From: Rhizorhapis suberifaciens
GTDB taxonomy: Bacteria > Pseudomonadota > Alphaproteobacteria > Sphingomonadales > Sphingomonadaceae
DNA length: 37,632 bases
Assembly: GCF_014200045.1 (NCBI RefSeq)
Contig: NZ_JACHOV010000015.1
Location: forward strand, 1 to 37,632
Direction of reading: 5' to 3'
Of the stretch, positions 1 through 6,956 are shown piece after piece. The first letter of the stretch is position 1; every line of letters starts with the position of its first letter. The notes beneath the pieces were generated by a model, which was not told where the DNA came from, did not search any database, and saw only the letters and a list, made by a program, of their open reading frames with translations. The position numbers were made by a program, and so were the translations under genes.

Positions 1-92
1 TCGAGGTGCGAATCCACAATGACCGGGTCGAAATCCGCCCCAGGATAGAAAGCAAATCTTGGCTCCGCTCCGCCGAACAAAAAGATATTTGA

Positions 93-248
93 CAGTCTTA
101 TCACCGGCGCTGCCACGAGAGCCTGAACAACGTGACGCCCGCCGACGCCTATTTCGGCAGGGCACCGGCCATCATCCTCCAGCCTCAAAGGATCAAGCGA
201 CAGACCATCGAATATCGCCGCTTGCAACACCGCAAGCTCGCCGCTTAA
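93..248 (+). mobile_element. IS3-family transposase OrfB, 3' remnant
   Basis: Only the C-terminal end of an IS3-type DDE transposase (integrase core) remains. In this frame the translation contains YHRRCHESLNNVTPADAYFG and then a basic tail IKRQTIEYRRLQHRKLAA before the stop at 246-248; both are typical of IS3 OrfB C-termini. The frame is closed by a stop at 90-92, so the DDE catalytic residues are missing and the copy cannot be active. The element's right end probably lies within about 300-325, but I could not confirm the terminal inverted repeat because the left end is outside the window. Confidence 0.8.
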
Positions 249-322
249 CATCAACCCCGAAACGAGGCCCGCACTGCGCTAATCTACGCCGCCACCTGCG
301 CCAAATGTTCTGACGACGGACA

Positions 323-558
323 GCCGAATTCAAAACAATTCTCGATGAACTCGCCCAGCCTATGGCCGAAAATCATCGGAAGATATCGAGCTTTACAAGC
401 AGTTGCCTCTACGGAAATGGGGCTGGGTTCAGGCAGAAAAGGACAGGATCCCGGAGTATGAAGCACTCGGGCTGGACGAACTTATTTACAGCCCAAAATT
501 CTACTCCGTCGAAGAAGGACTTGACGCAATGAGAAGGTTTGCTGACGAATTTTTTTAG
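323..558 (+). pseudogene. Luciferase-like flavin monooxygenase, C-terminal fragment
   Basis: After the IS3 remnant a short reading frame ends at 556-558. It encodes LPLRKWGWVQAEKDRIPEYE and then ALGLDELIYSPKFYSVEEGL, ending DAMRRFADEFF. The 'GLDELIY.P' strand followed by an 'L..M.RFA.E' helix resembles the C-terminus of bacterial luciferase-like monooxygenases (LLM class). Upstream, another frame (ILDELAQPMAENHRK) would join it after a single-base shift near 375-385. With no N-terminal barrel and an apparent frameshift it is a relic, perhaps cut by the adjacent insertion sequence. The family call is tentative because the fragment is short. Confidence 0.4.
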
Positions 559-722
559 GTCTCTGATGGCCTCGGCAGAAGATGTCTCTTCCGAATACTT
601 GTTAAAAGCACCCTAACATCAGTGATCCAAAAGAGTTGGCGGTACTGTCATCATGCAGAGCGCTCCTTCCTGTGTGCATTACAGACAGGAAGCGAGCGGT
701 CTAATGCGTCAGAGATTGCGAT

Positions 723-1120
723 TTACCCCTCGACGCTCACGTTTTCGGGTGGGAACGACTTGCGCAGGGTTCTCTTCGCAATCATCCACGAACCGCCAAT
801 TTTGACGTACTCATCCTCATATTTGACATGAAAGCGTACGCGCTCACCATTCTTGCGCATGGTCTCAACAAGACTAAAGGCAGTCCCTCGAGCCGTAGCC
901 GGTTTGAGATCGAAAATAAGGTGGTTGCTCATCAGGTGGACAATATGATGAACCGTCTCACCAATTTTCGCCCCGTAAGCACGGATTGCATCCCGCCCAG
1001 CGAATCGGGCCTCGTCAAAAAACTCGCTCTCGTCGAGGATGCCGTCCGGCGCGAATACCAAGGCCCAGTTGTCGGGCTCGAAACTATCGACGAAAGCGCT
1101 AGGCGATCGTCTGCACTCAT
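723..1120 (-). pseudogene. SnoaL-like (NTF2-fold) protein, frameshifted
   Basis: The open part (from about 1061) encodes VFAPDGILDESEFFDEARFA, followed by GRDAIRAYGAKIGETVHHIV and a C-terminal segment with DEYVKIGGSWMIAKR. This is the usual SnoaL_4/NTF2-like order: 'F.PDG', the H..HL core and a 'GW.I..R' final strand. The natural start appears to be the ATG at 1118-1120, preceded by GGAG, reading MSADDRLAL in a different frame from the rest. Joining the two needs a frameshift and probably a short deletion in helix 1, since the helix between DDRLA and FVDSFEPDNW is shorter than normal. The protein is therefore probably broken unless translation starts internally. SnoaL-fold proteins are small cyclases, isomerases or dehydratases. 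Confidence 0.6.
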
Positions 1121-1376
1121 TCTCATCATCTCCGTAGATAAAAGCTTATTTTCTTTGGGCATTACCCCTACATCTCAATATGAACGCTGCTGACGAAAAC
1201 ATCCGAAAAATTGGCAAGTTCTCAATGCTAATATCGCTTGACCAATAGCAACCTATCTACCAATTTCAACCAAACGATTGCCGTTTTGGCCCCTGGACAA
1301 TCGCTTTCGGATAAAACATTGAGCGTGGCGTTGGGGCGAGGCGATTGCTTCCGATTGTTGAATTCACGGTGGAGGT

Positions 1377-1895
1377 ATGTCTGTGGTCAAGGTGCATAGA
1401 GTTTCGGGATTTCACCAAGGAAAAATCGATGCAAATATCGAAGACGTTTGGGCGCTTGTCACTGATTGGGGAAGCCTGGCTTGGTATGATGATGGCACCA
1501 ATACCGAAGGCATGAAACTCATGGAGAGCTGGCTTGAGGGTGAACCTGGCGCAGTGCCGCGGACGAGGGTAATGTCGCGCGGAGACGGTGCAGTCGAACA
1601 TGGCGCTCCAGAGGAAAATCGTGAAGTGCTGCTGGTTGAGGACCATGTCGCACATCGGCTCTATTATGACGCGACTGACGGATTCGCCCCGGGGATCCGT
1701 AACTACATGGCGAGCTGGTGCTTTGACGAACTGGACGATGGCGGCTGCCTGATGACCATCTCTTCAAATTTCGATTGTGTCCCGGCTGACATTGGGGAGC
1801 AACATGGCGCTATGCTTCACGGTGTCTATGTTTCCATCGTGGCGAGTCTTCAGAAATATTTCACAAAGGCGCAAGCGAACGCAAGGATGGTTTGA
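1377..1895 (+). CDS. SRPBCC (START/Bet v1-fold) family protein
   Basis: This 172-residue protein has the SRPBCC/polyketide-cyclase profile: an N-terminal strand and helix (about 15-35, IDANIEDVWALVTDWGSLAW), a central antiparallel sheet with NREVLLVEDHVAHRLYY, a strand at WCFDELDDGGCLMTISSNF, and a long C-terminal helix (about 140-165) over the cavity. The family binds hydrophobic ligands or cyclises polyketide-like intermediates. No catalytic residues are diagnostic. A strong GGAGG at 1371-1375 lies only one base from the ATG at 1377, so the GTG at 1383 (seven-base spacing) may be the real start. It is followed after about 45 bases by a co-directional SnoaL-like gene, probably in the same transcript. 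Confidence 0.8.
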   Translation: MSVVKVHRVSGFHQGKIDANIEDVWALVTDWGSLAWYDDGTNTEGMKLMESWLEGEPGAVPRTRVMSRGDGAVEHGAPEENREVLLVEDHVAHRLYYDATDGFAPGIRNYMASWCFDELDDGGCLMTISSNFDCVPADIGEQHGAMLHGVYVSIVASLQKYFTKAQANARMV

Positions 1896-1940
1896 CCTCG
1901 CCATCTTTGCCAAACGACAGGCATGGTCAAGGGACACAAA

Positions 1941-2519
1941 ATGGGCGATCAATCTGGCCAAATTGCGGAGTTGTTCGATCGCCAACAGATTACGGATGTC
2001 ATTTATCGATATTGCCGCGCGGCGGATCGGCTGGACATCGAACTGTTCGAGACCACCTTCTGGGAAGATGGTGGTTTCGACGGCGGCCCGTCGGAAGGTC
2101 CGGCCCTCGAAATCATTCCGCCGCTGTTTGAAGCCGTGGTGCGCGACATGTGGGCGGCCAGCCAGCATAGCGTTTCCAACATCCTGATTGAATTCGACGG
2201 GGATCAGGCATTTGTTGAAACCTATTTGACGGCCTTTCACCTGTCCCATCCAACCCACGCAAGCCGCGCCGCGCTGCTCGGGGAGCAGAATGCCTTGGCT
2301 GCCGGCTTCCAGGGGGATGACGTGATCGAATTCATTTTCGGTGGCCGATATATCGACGTCTTCCAGCGTAGAAGCGGCGAATGGCGCGTCTTCAAACGCA
2401 AGATCGTTCCCGATTGGAACCGTGTGGCGCTCTACAACGGTATTGTGTGCGGCGGGCAATATGATCTGCTCCAGTACCGCTCCTCCCGCGATCGCAGTGA
2501 TCCAGTCTATTTACGATAG
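1941..2519 (+). CDS. SnoaL-like / NTF2-family protein
   Basis: A 192-residue NTF2-fold protein of the SnoaL_4 type. The N-terminal helix IAELFDRQQITDVIYRYCRA is the standard opening of this family, in which residues of helix 1 and the central sheet line a cavity. Further marks are QHSVSNILIEFDGDQAFVET (the 'H...N..I...GD.A..ET' sheet) and a late GRYIDVFQRRSGEWRVFKRK ('GRY.D.FER..G.W.I..R'). The ATG at 1941 is preferred over the in-frame ATG at 1923 because AGGGA sits six bases upstream. These proteins act as small dehydratases or isomerases on ring substrates, but no substrate can be read from sequence. It converges on the SDR gene downstream. Confidence 0.85.
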   Translation: MGDQSGQIAELFDRQQITDVIYRYCRAADRLDIELFETTFWEDGGFDGGPSEGPALEIIPPLFEAVVRDMWAASQHSVSNILIEFDGDQAFVETYLTAFHLSHPTHASRAALLGEQNALAAGFQGDDVIEFIFGGRYIDVFQRRSGEWRVFKRKIVPDWNRVALYNGIVCGGQYDLLQYRSSRDRSDPVYLR

Positions 2520-2632
2520 CGCCAAGCGTAGCGTAAGCCGAGTTCTCGTCGCGGCAATCAATCCGTTTTCTTTCTCCGGTGGAATCCGGATGGCGAACAC
2601 CAGCTCGCCGTCCTTTTCCACCGGAATGTTCG

Positions 2633-3382
2633 TTATTGGGCAGTCAGCCCACCGTCGGCCGCGAGCGCCGCGCCCGTCACAAAGCTCGAGGCATCCGACG
2701 CCAAGAAAGCAAAAACGCTGGCAATTTCCGAGGGCTTCGCACCACGATTAAGCGGCATGCGCGCAATGAAGAGATCGCCGTCCGCTCCTAATTGCTCCAT
2801 CGTACTCTTCACCATTGGGGTCAGAACCACCCCGGCATGAACGGAGTTGACTCTGATATTGAGCGGCGCAAGTTCGATCGCCGCAGCCTTGGTCATGCCC
2901 GTCACCGCCCATTTAGAGGCGCAATAGTCCATGTTGTTCGCGGCCCCAACAAGTCCGTAGCCAGAGGAATTGTTGACAATGGCGCCTCCGCCAGCCCGGA
3001 TCATCGAAGGCAACACAAGCTTCATACCAAGGAATACGCCCTCCTGATTGATGGCGCAGACCCTACGATATTCCTCCAGGCTCAAGTCGGAAACGGCTTT
3101 CCAGTGACCAGAATGACCGGCATTGTTCACTAGAGTATTCACCGGCCCAAAGGCTGCTTCGGTTTCCTCGATGGCGCGTTCCCAATCGGCGGTCTCGGTG
3201 ACGTCAAGGCGAGAGAAACGGACCTTATCACCTAATTCCCGGGCTAACGCCTCGCCGGCTTCAACCTGGATATCGCCGATGGTAACGCTGGCTCCTAATT
3301 GTTGAAACATCCGCGCTGCGGCGGCGCCGATACCGCTGGCTGCTCCCGTGACGATTACTACCTTGCCTTTGAGATCAAACAT
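2633..3382 (-). CDS. Classical short-chain dehydrogenase/reductase
   Basis: A 249-residue NAD(P)-dependent SDR, the normal length for the classical type. It has the cofactor motif TGAASGIG (12-19), Asp36 at the end of beta-2 (suggesting NAD rather than NADP), NNAG (85-88), the structural Asn111, and the catalytic triad Ser139, Tyr152 and Lys156 within YCASK. The C-terminus ends in the family-typical FVTGAALAADGGLTAQ. The ATG at 3382 follows GGAAAGGA; the open frame continues upstream but without a better start. It lies 35 bases behind a SnoaL-like gene on the same strand, in a group with an HsaA-like oxygenase and an EthD protein. It probably oxidises an alcohol, or reduces a ketone, on the shared substrate. 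Confidence 0.92.
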   Translation of the reverse strand: MFDLKGKVVIVTGAASGIGAAAARMFQQLGASVTIGDIQVEAGEALARELGDKVRFSRLDVTETADWERAIEETEAAFGPVNTLVNNAGHSGHWKAVSDLSLEEYRRVCAINQEGVFLGMKLVLPSMIRAGGGAIVNNSSGYGLVGAANNMDYCASKWAVTGMTKAAAIELAPLNIRVNSVHAGVVLTPMVKSTMEQLGADGDLFIARMPLNRGAKPSEIASVFAFLASDASSFVTGAALAADGGLTAQ

Positions 3383-3416
3383 TGATGGTCCTTTCCAATA
3401 GAATTCTTCGTCTGGA

Positions 3417-3806
3417 TCAGCCGAAGACACTGTCGGCAAGTTTGGTGTCAACCAACTCGCGCATCGACAGGATTTTGTCGCCCCTGAAACGGCAGACTAC
3501 CGCATAATCCCCATCGAATCTCTTACCGTTTACAAGTTCGCACTTGCCAGAGAAAATCGCCGCAACAAGGTCCCCTTCCTCCACCATTTCGTAAAAGGTG
3601 AACCTGCCCGGGGCGGCTAGTGCGGACGAGAACGCCTCTAGCTGTTCCAAAATTCCTGATAGCGTCCGCTTTTTTCCAGCCAGCCCAGTGCTGCCAAGAA
3701 ACTCATGGGTGTAATCGTCGGTGACAAGTTCACGGATTGCTTCTGCATCCCCCCTGCCGACCGCATCGCAATATTGTCGTAGCGTTTGCTTTCTCGAACT
3801 TTCCAT
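3417..3806 (-). CDS. SnoaL-like / NTF2-fold small protein
   Basis: This 129-residue protein starts with the helix SSRKQTLRQYCDAVGRGDAE, followed by 'AIRELVTDDYTHEF', the common 'D...A...L.TDD..' pattern of SnoaL-like/NTF2 proteins of the ketosteroid-isomerase superfamily. The rest is an antiparallel sheet (FTFYEMVEEGDLVAAIFSGK; DGDYAVVCRFRGDKILSMRE) forming the cone-shaped pocket. It is the third SnoaL-like gene in the first 4 kb, shares only the fold with the other two, and belongs to the minus-strand group with the SDR and the flavin oxygenase. Isomerase, dehydratase or binding roles are all possible. Confidence 0.85.
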   Translation of the reverse strand: MESSRKQTLRQYCDAVGRGDAEAIRELVTDDYTHEFLGSTGLAGKKRTLSGILEQLEAFSSALAAPGRFTFYEMVEEGDLVAAIFSGKCELVNGKRFDGDYAVVCRFRGDKILSMRELVDTKLADSVFG

Positions 3807-4006
3807 ATATTTCTGCTCCAGTTCAATTTCCGCTTAAGCCTTGTTCCCAACCCCTTCCACCCCAGCCTCCCCGACCCGCGATTGGCTGAAGATCGGGAAA
3901 GGATCGCGAGGACCAGGGCACACGCCACAAGCCGCATCAGCATCGGGCGCGGGCGGCCCACCAGCTGTGCAAATGGCATGGCAACGAGAGGAACAGCCGC
4001 CGAAAT

Positions 4007-5212
4007 CTAGCCCTGACCGATCAGCATCGCGCCCAGCATAGTCGTAGCCATTGTCGGATCATTGCCAAGATGCGCCCGCGCGGCGTTCAGATCGAGCCAG
4101 GCTCGCGTTACCGGGGAATTCAGGTCAGTGGCACGCGCGCCCTGCAACATCATCAGATCATCGACGAGGGATGCGAACTTCCGCAGACCGGCGGTGAGCT
4201 GCGTTCTGATCAGCACGGCTTCCTGCATTGGTATAGGGGTATCGATCATTTCATAGTGAAGCAGTCGCTCTACATGCCGATCATACATGGCGGGAGCCGC
4301 TTCGATCTCGCTCGCGAGACGGCCCGCTGCCTGCTGAACGGCCGGGTCTTCCCGAGCGATCTTGCCTGTGAGAACCGAAACCCGGCTTCTCGTAATCGAC
4401 AGAAATCCGTCAAGCGCGGCGCGGGCCGTGCCGATCGCGAGATTAGAAATAGACGAGGAGAAGAGATAAAGCCACGGCAACCGGTAAAGCGCCGGTCCCG
4501 CACGCATCTCCCGGCGAATATTCTGTATGCCTGGATCGAGCGTAATGGTCCGATGTTTGGGCACGAAGATGTCGTTCGCAATGATGTCGTTGCTGCCGGT
4601 CGCCCGAAGCCCGAATGAATGCCATACATCGACCAGTTCGAAGTCCTCGCGTGGGACGAGGAAAACGTTCAACAGTGGAGGACCAGCCACGGGCGCATCC
4701 GGCAGCCTGGCGCCGAGCAGCGCCCATTTGGCATGCGAGCTACCGCTCGAAAAGGTCCAGCGGCCAGTGACGCGAAATCCTCCTTCAACGGGCGTGGCGG
4801 TGCCGGCCGGAGTACCGGCCGATCCAATGAGCGCGCGGCCATCCCTCTCCCAGACGTCGGCTTGCGCCTGCTCGTCGAACAGGCTGACCAGAAAGGACTG
4901 AACGCAAAGCACGCCATAGACCCATGCCGTTGACGGACAGACTTGCGCGATGGCGTTCTGTAACGCGAAGAAGATGCGTGGATCGGATTCGAAGCCGCCC
5001 CATTGCTGCGGCTGAAATAAGCGGAACAGATCGGCTGCGGCCAGTTCGCGAACTGTTTCGGCCGGCGTGTCGCGCGCCAAATCGGCAGCTGCGATACGTT
5101 CCTTTATTGCGGGAAGGATCGGCGCCAGCCTGACGAGAAGTTCTTCGACTGTTGGGTGCTGGCTAGCAGCCCTCGCTTCGTCCATCGGCATATTGGGTCT
5201 CACTTGGGTCAA
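4007..5212 (-). CDS. Acyl-CoA-dehydrogenase-fold flavin monooxygenase (HsaA/DszC-like)
   Basis: A 401-residue protein of the acyl-CoA dehydrogenase fold, in the branch of two-component (group D) flavin oxygenases such as HsaA, DszC and p-hydroxyphenylacetate hydroxylase. Order: an N-terminal helical domain (to about 125) with 'LFRLFQPQQWGGFESDPR' and CPSTAWVYGV, a middle beta domain with GGFRVTGRWTFSSGSSHAKW and LRATGSNDIIANDIFVP, and a C-terminal helical bundle. The end carries RAWLDLNAARAHLGND, close to the 'RD..A...H' stretch of HsaA-like enzymes, but 'LD' replaces 'RD'. Such enzymes use reduced FMN or FAD from a separate reductase; none is nearby. The start overlaps the EthD stop by four bases (ATGA), indicating translational coupling. 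The physiological substrate is unknown. Confidence 0.85.
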   Translation of the reverse strand: MTQVRPNMPMDEARAASQHPTVEELLVRLAPILPAIKERIAAADLARDTPAETVRELAAADLFRLFQPQQWGGFESDPRIFFALQNAIAQVCPSTAWVYGVLCVQSFLVSLFDEQAQADVWERDGRALIGSAGTPAGTATPVEGGFRVTGRWTFSSGSSHAKWALLGARLPDAPVAGPPLLNVFLVPREDFELVDVWHSFGLRATGSNDIIANDIFVPKHRTITLDPGIQNIRREMRAGPALYRLPWLYLFSSSISNLAIGTARAALDGFLSITRSRVSVLTGKIAREDPAVQQAAGRLASEIEAAPAMYDRHVERLLHYEMIDTPIPMQEAVLIRTQLTAGLRKFASLVDDLMMLQGARATDLNSPVTRAWLDLNAARAHLGNDPTMATTMLGAMLIGQG

Positions 5213-5598
5213 ATCAGGCCCTTTCCCGATATTTCCTCGGCCAGCGTCTGCCGGGAGACAGCGCGATCAGCGAAGTTCGCTTCGTCATTCGTGACGGCGC
5301 GCGTGAATTCCGGATCCTGCGCTATACGCAAAAGCTCCTTAAGAGCGGCTTCATCCTTGATAGTGTAGATGGAGACCGCGTCATAATCGACGCCGCCGTC
5401 ACTTTGCGGGGCTTCGTCGGCGTCAGGGCGCCCGACATACAGGTTGATGGCGTTCTGCGGGTAATATCGTTTGTAATCACTCATCAAATGTCCGACCCAT
5501 TTGGCCACCATTGGGATGTGGACATTTTCATAATGCTTTTGGAAGTCTTCGAACGAAATGCCTTCCTTTCGCTTCATGAACATCATTAATTTTTGCAT
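5209..5598 (-). CDS. EthD-domain protein (dimeric alpha/beta barrel)
   Basis: A 129-residue protein with the EthD signature: 'QKLMMFMKRKEGISFEDFQK' followed by HYENVHIPMVAKWVG, the 'R..G.S.E.F..HW...H.P' pattern, and a second half with DYDAVSIYTIKDEAALKELL. EthD proteins form ferredoxin-like dimers and accompany ether, anthraquinone or polyketide metabolism as small cyclases, decarboxylases or accessory proteins. The ATG at 5598 is chosen because GGGGA lies about eight bases upstream; an ATG at 5613 has no clear ribosome binding site. Its stop overlaps the start of the HsaA-like oxygenase gene, so the two are probably made together and may act consecutively. Confidence 0.88.
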   Translation of the reverse strand: MQKLMMFMKRKEGISFEDFQKHYENVHIPMVAKWVGHLMSDYKRYYPQNAINLYVGRPDADEAPQSDGGVDYDAVSIYTIKDEAALKELLRIAQDPEFTRAVTNDEANFADRAVSRQTLAEEISGKGLI

Positions 5599-5649
5599 TA
5601 TCTGTATCCCCATTTGTCGGGCGGACCCGCTCTCGCTCCTGCGAATCGT

Positions 5650-6573
5650 CTATTCCGCAAGCTTCATATTACGAAGCGCCCTCTCGATCGCATCGGCAGC
5701 GTCTTCGTGCATCTCGGGTGATGGATAATAGTGGTTGGTGCTCCACTTCATCCCTTCGGCAAAAGCCGCCATGCTGCCGCCGTCCACTTCCACCGGCTCG
5801 CCAGTAAAGCGGCTTACGAGTGGATAGCCATAATTCCGCATGCTTCTGCATTCGACATAGGCGTCGAAGAGGGGCCGCACTTTATTCAGACTCGCAGCGT
5901 CGACGAACTGCGGAAACTTTCCAAGTATGTCCATTGTCTCGGAGGCCTCATAGTTTATCGGCTCGTCCAAATCCTTGTCGGAAAAATAAAAGAGAAGTTT
6001 CGGAACATGGATCTTCTCCGCAAGTTCACGATATCGTCTGATCCAGTTCTCCAGGCTTTCCGCTACGTAGAGCGGAGCTTTTTCCCGCTCTTCATTGAAA
6101 ATTTGCGGCCAGGCTTCCATGGTGGAAATCTGATGCCCATTCTTGAGATCAAGTAGCGCTTCCACAAATCCGTAGGCGCCGAACCGTGAATTCGGTTCCG
6201 TTCGTGCGGTCATCACCTGGACGATCGAGAAGCGGCCGCCATTTACCAGATCAAGGAGACCCGGAGCCTGCAAATAGAAGCCGGCGCCGCCCCCGCCGAC
6301 GCTGAGGTTCAGTGCCGGCACCCCAATATGATCGGAAAGGATATCGCCGAACGTTCGCTCGACGAATATCCCGTTCGCCTGCGCGCCGCCGAGGCACGTA
6401 AAATAATTCCCGCTCTCTATAATGTCTTGCGGCAGCGGAGGGCCCCGAAACTTGACGCCTGGAATGTCGTCCAATTCATAATATTGGTAATCAACAATCT
6501 CATGATCTCGCTTGCTATAGTCGAGACTCCATTCTTCGGGATGATCTTCTGGCTTGAATCCATAGTTCACCAT
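5650..6573 (-). CDS. DUF6473-like protein of unknown function
   Basis: This 307-residue protein resembles the DUF6473 group: a 'KFRGPP' entry, then YFTCLGGAQANGIFVERTFG, then VPALNLSVGGGGAGFYLQAP and a strand with SIVQVMTARTEPNSRFGAYG. The 'F.G.AQ..G.F' and 'LN...GG.G' segments look like the block I and II turns of an SGNH/GDSL-hydrolase-like Rossmann fold, although the Ser of GDS is not evident. The second half is mixed and ends with a DAADAIERALRNM helix; the H-x-x-x-x-A near MHEDAADAI could be a remote analogue of the terminal Asp/His block. GGAG precedes the ATG. It is first in the minus-strand group with the EthD and oxygenase genes. Function unknown; the family call is from memory of the motif. 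Confidence 0.6.
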   Translation of the reverse strand: MVNYGFKPEDHPEEWSLDYSKRDHEIVDYQYYELDDIPGVKFRGPPLPQDIIESGNYFTCLGGAQANGIFVERTFGDILSDHIGVPALNLSVGGGGAGFYLQAPGLLDLVNGGRFSIVQVMTARTEPNSRFGAYGFVEALLDLKNGHQISTMEAWPQIFNEEREKAPLYVAESLENWIRRYRELAEKIHVPKLLFYFSDKDLDEPINYEASETMDILGKFPQFVDAASLNKVRPLFDAYVECRSMRNYGYPLVSRFTGEPVEVDGGSMAAFAEGMKWSTNHYYPSPEMHEDAADAIERALRNMKLAE

Positions 6574-6762
6574 GAAACGATCTCCAAATTAAACGCCTGA
6601 CGTCAGCTGTGGAGTCCGACATTACATAATCGGCCCGTGCATCAGCGATGAATAGCATGGTTGAAGTTCATGTCATTCAAGCGGCCCCTCGCGGAAGCGA
6701 GCCTCAACCATTTCGATGCGTCCATGGAGGCCTCTCCTTGAAATCCACAGCATGCGACTTCT

Positions 6763-6810
6763 CTGTTCGCAGGCTAGTGTGCTACTACTAGATACTAAAT
6801 GAGCGAACAG
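6763..6810. promoter_or_regulatory. Nested inverted repeats upstream of TonB receptor 1
   Basis: Two inverted repeats are nested here: outer arms CTGTTCGC (6763-6770) and GCGAACAG (6803-6810), inner arms CTAGT (6774-6778) and ACTAG (6787-6791). They lie about 150 bases before the receptor start, in the 383-base gap (6574-6956) between the divergent DUF6473-like and receptor genes. The rest of that gap shows no convincing gene. A regulator binding site is the natural reading, but the regulator is unknown. Confidence 0.4.
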
Positions 6811-6956
6811 CAGCGTCAAGCATTCTTTGGATGACCTTTCGGGAGCATCTCCGATTGGGACGGACGTGTCGCTCCACCTACAATTCTTCCATAGCGGCGC
6901 AACCACATCTTTGGCGCTGCGTTTATGCCAGTGCAAAAATGTAAAGGGAGGATTTT

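Noticed and set aside
4007-5212. Assignment of the region as a steroid (HsaA) degradation cluster
   Set aside because: The HsaA-like oxygenases and SDR fit, but no HsaC, HsaD, KstD or Ksh-type gene is visible, so the substrate was left open.
6673-6936. 87-codon minus-strand frame before receptor 1
   Set aside because: No homology recognised, and it overlaps the probable regulatory dyads.
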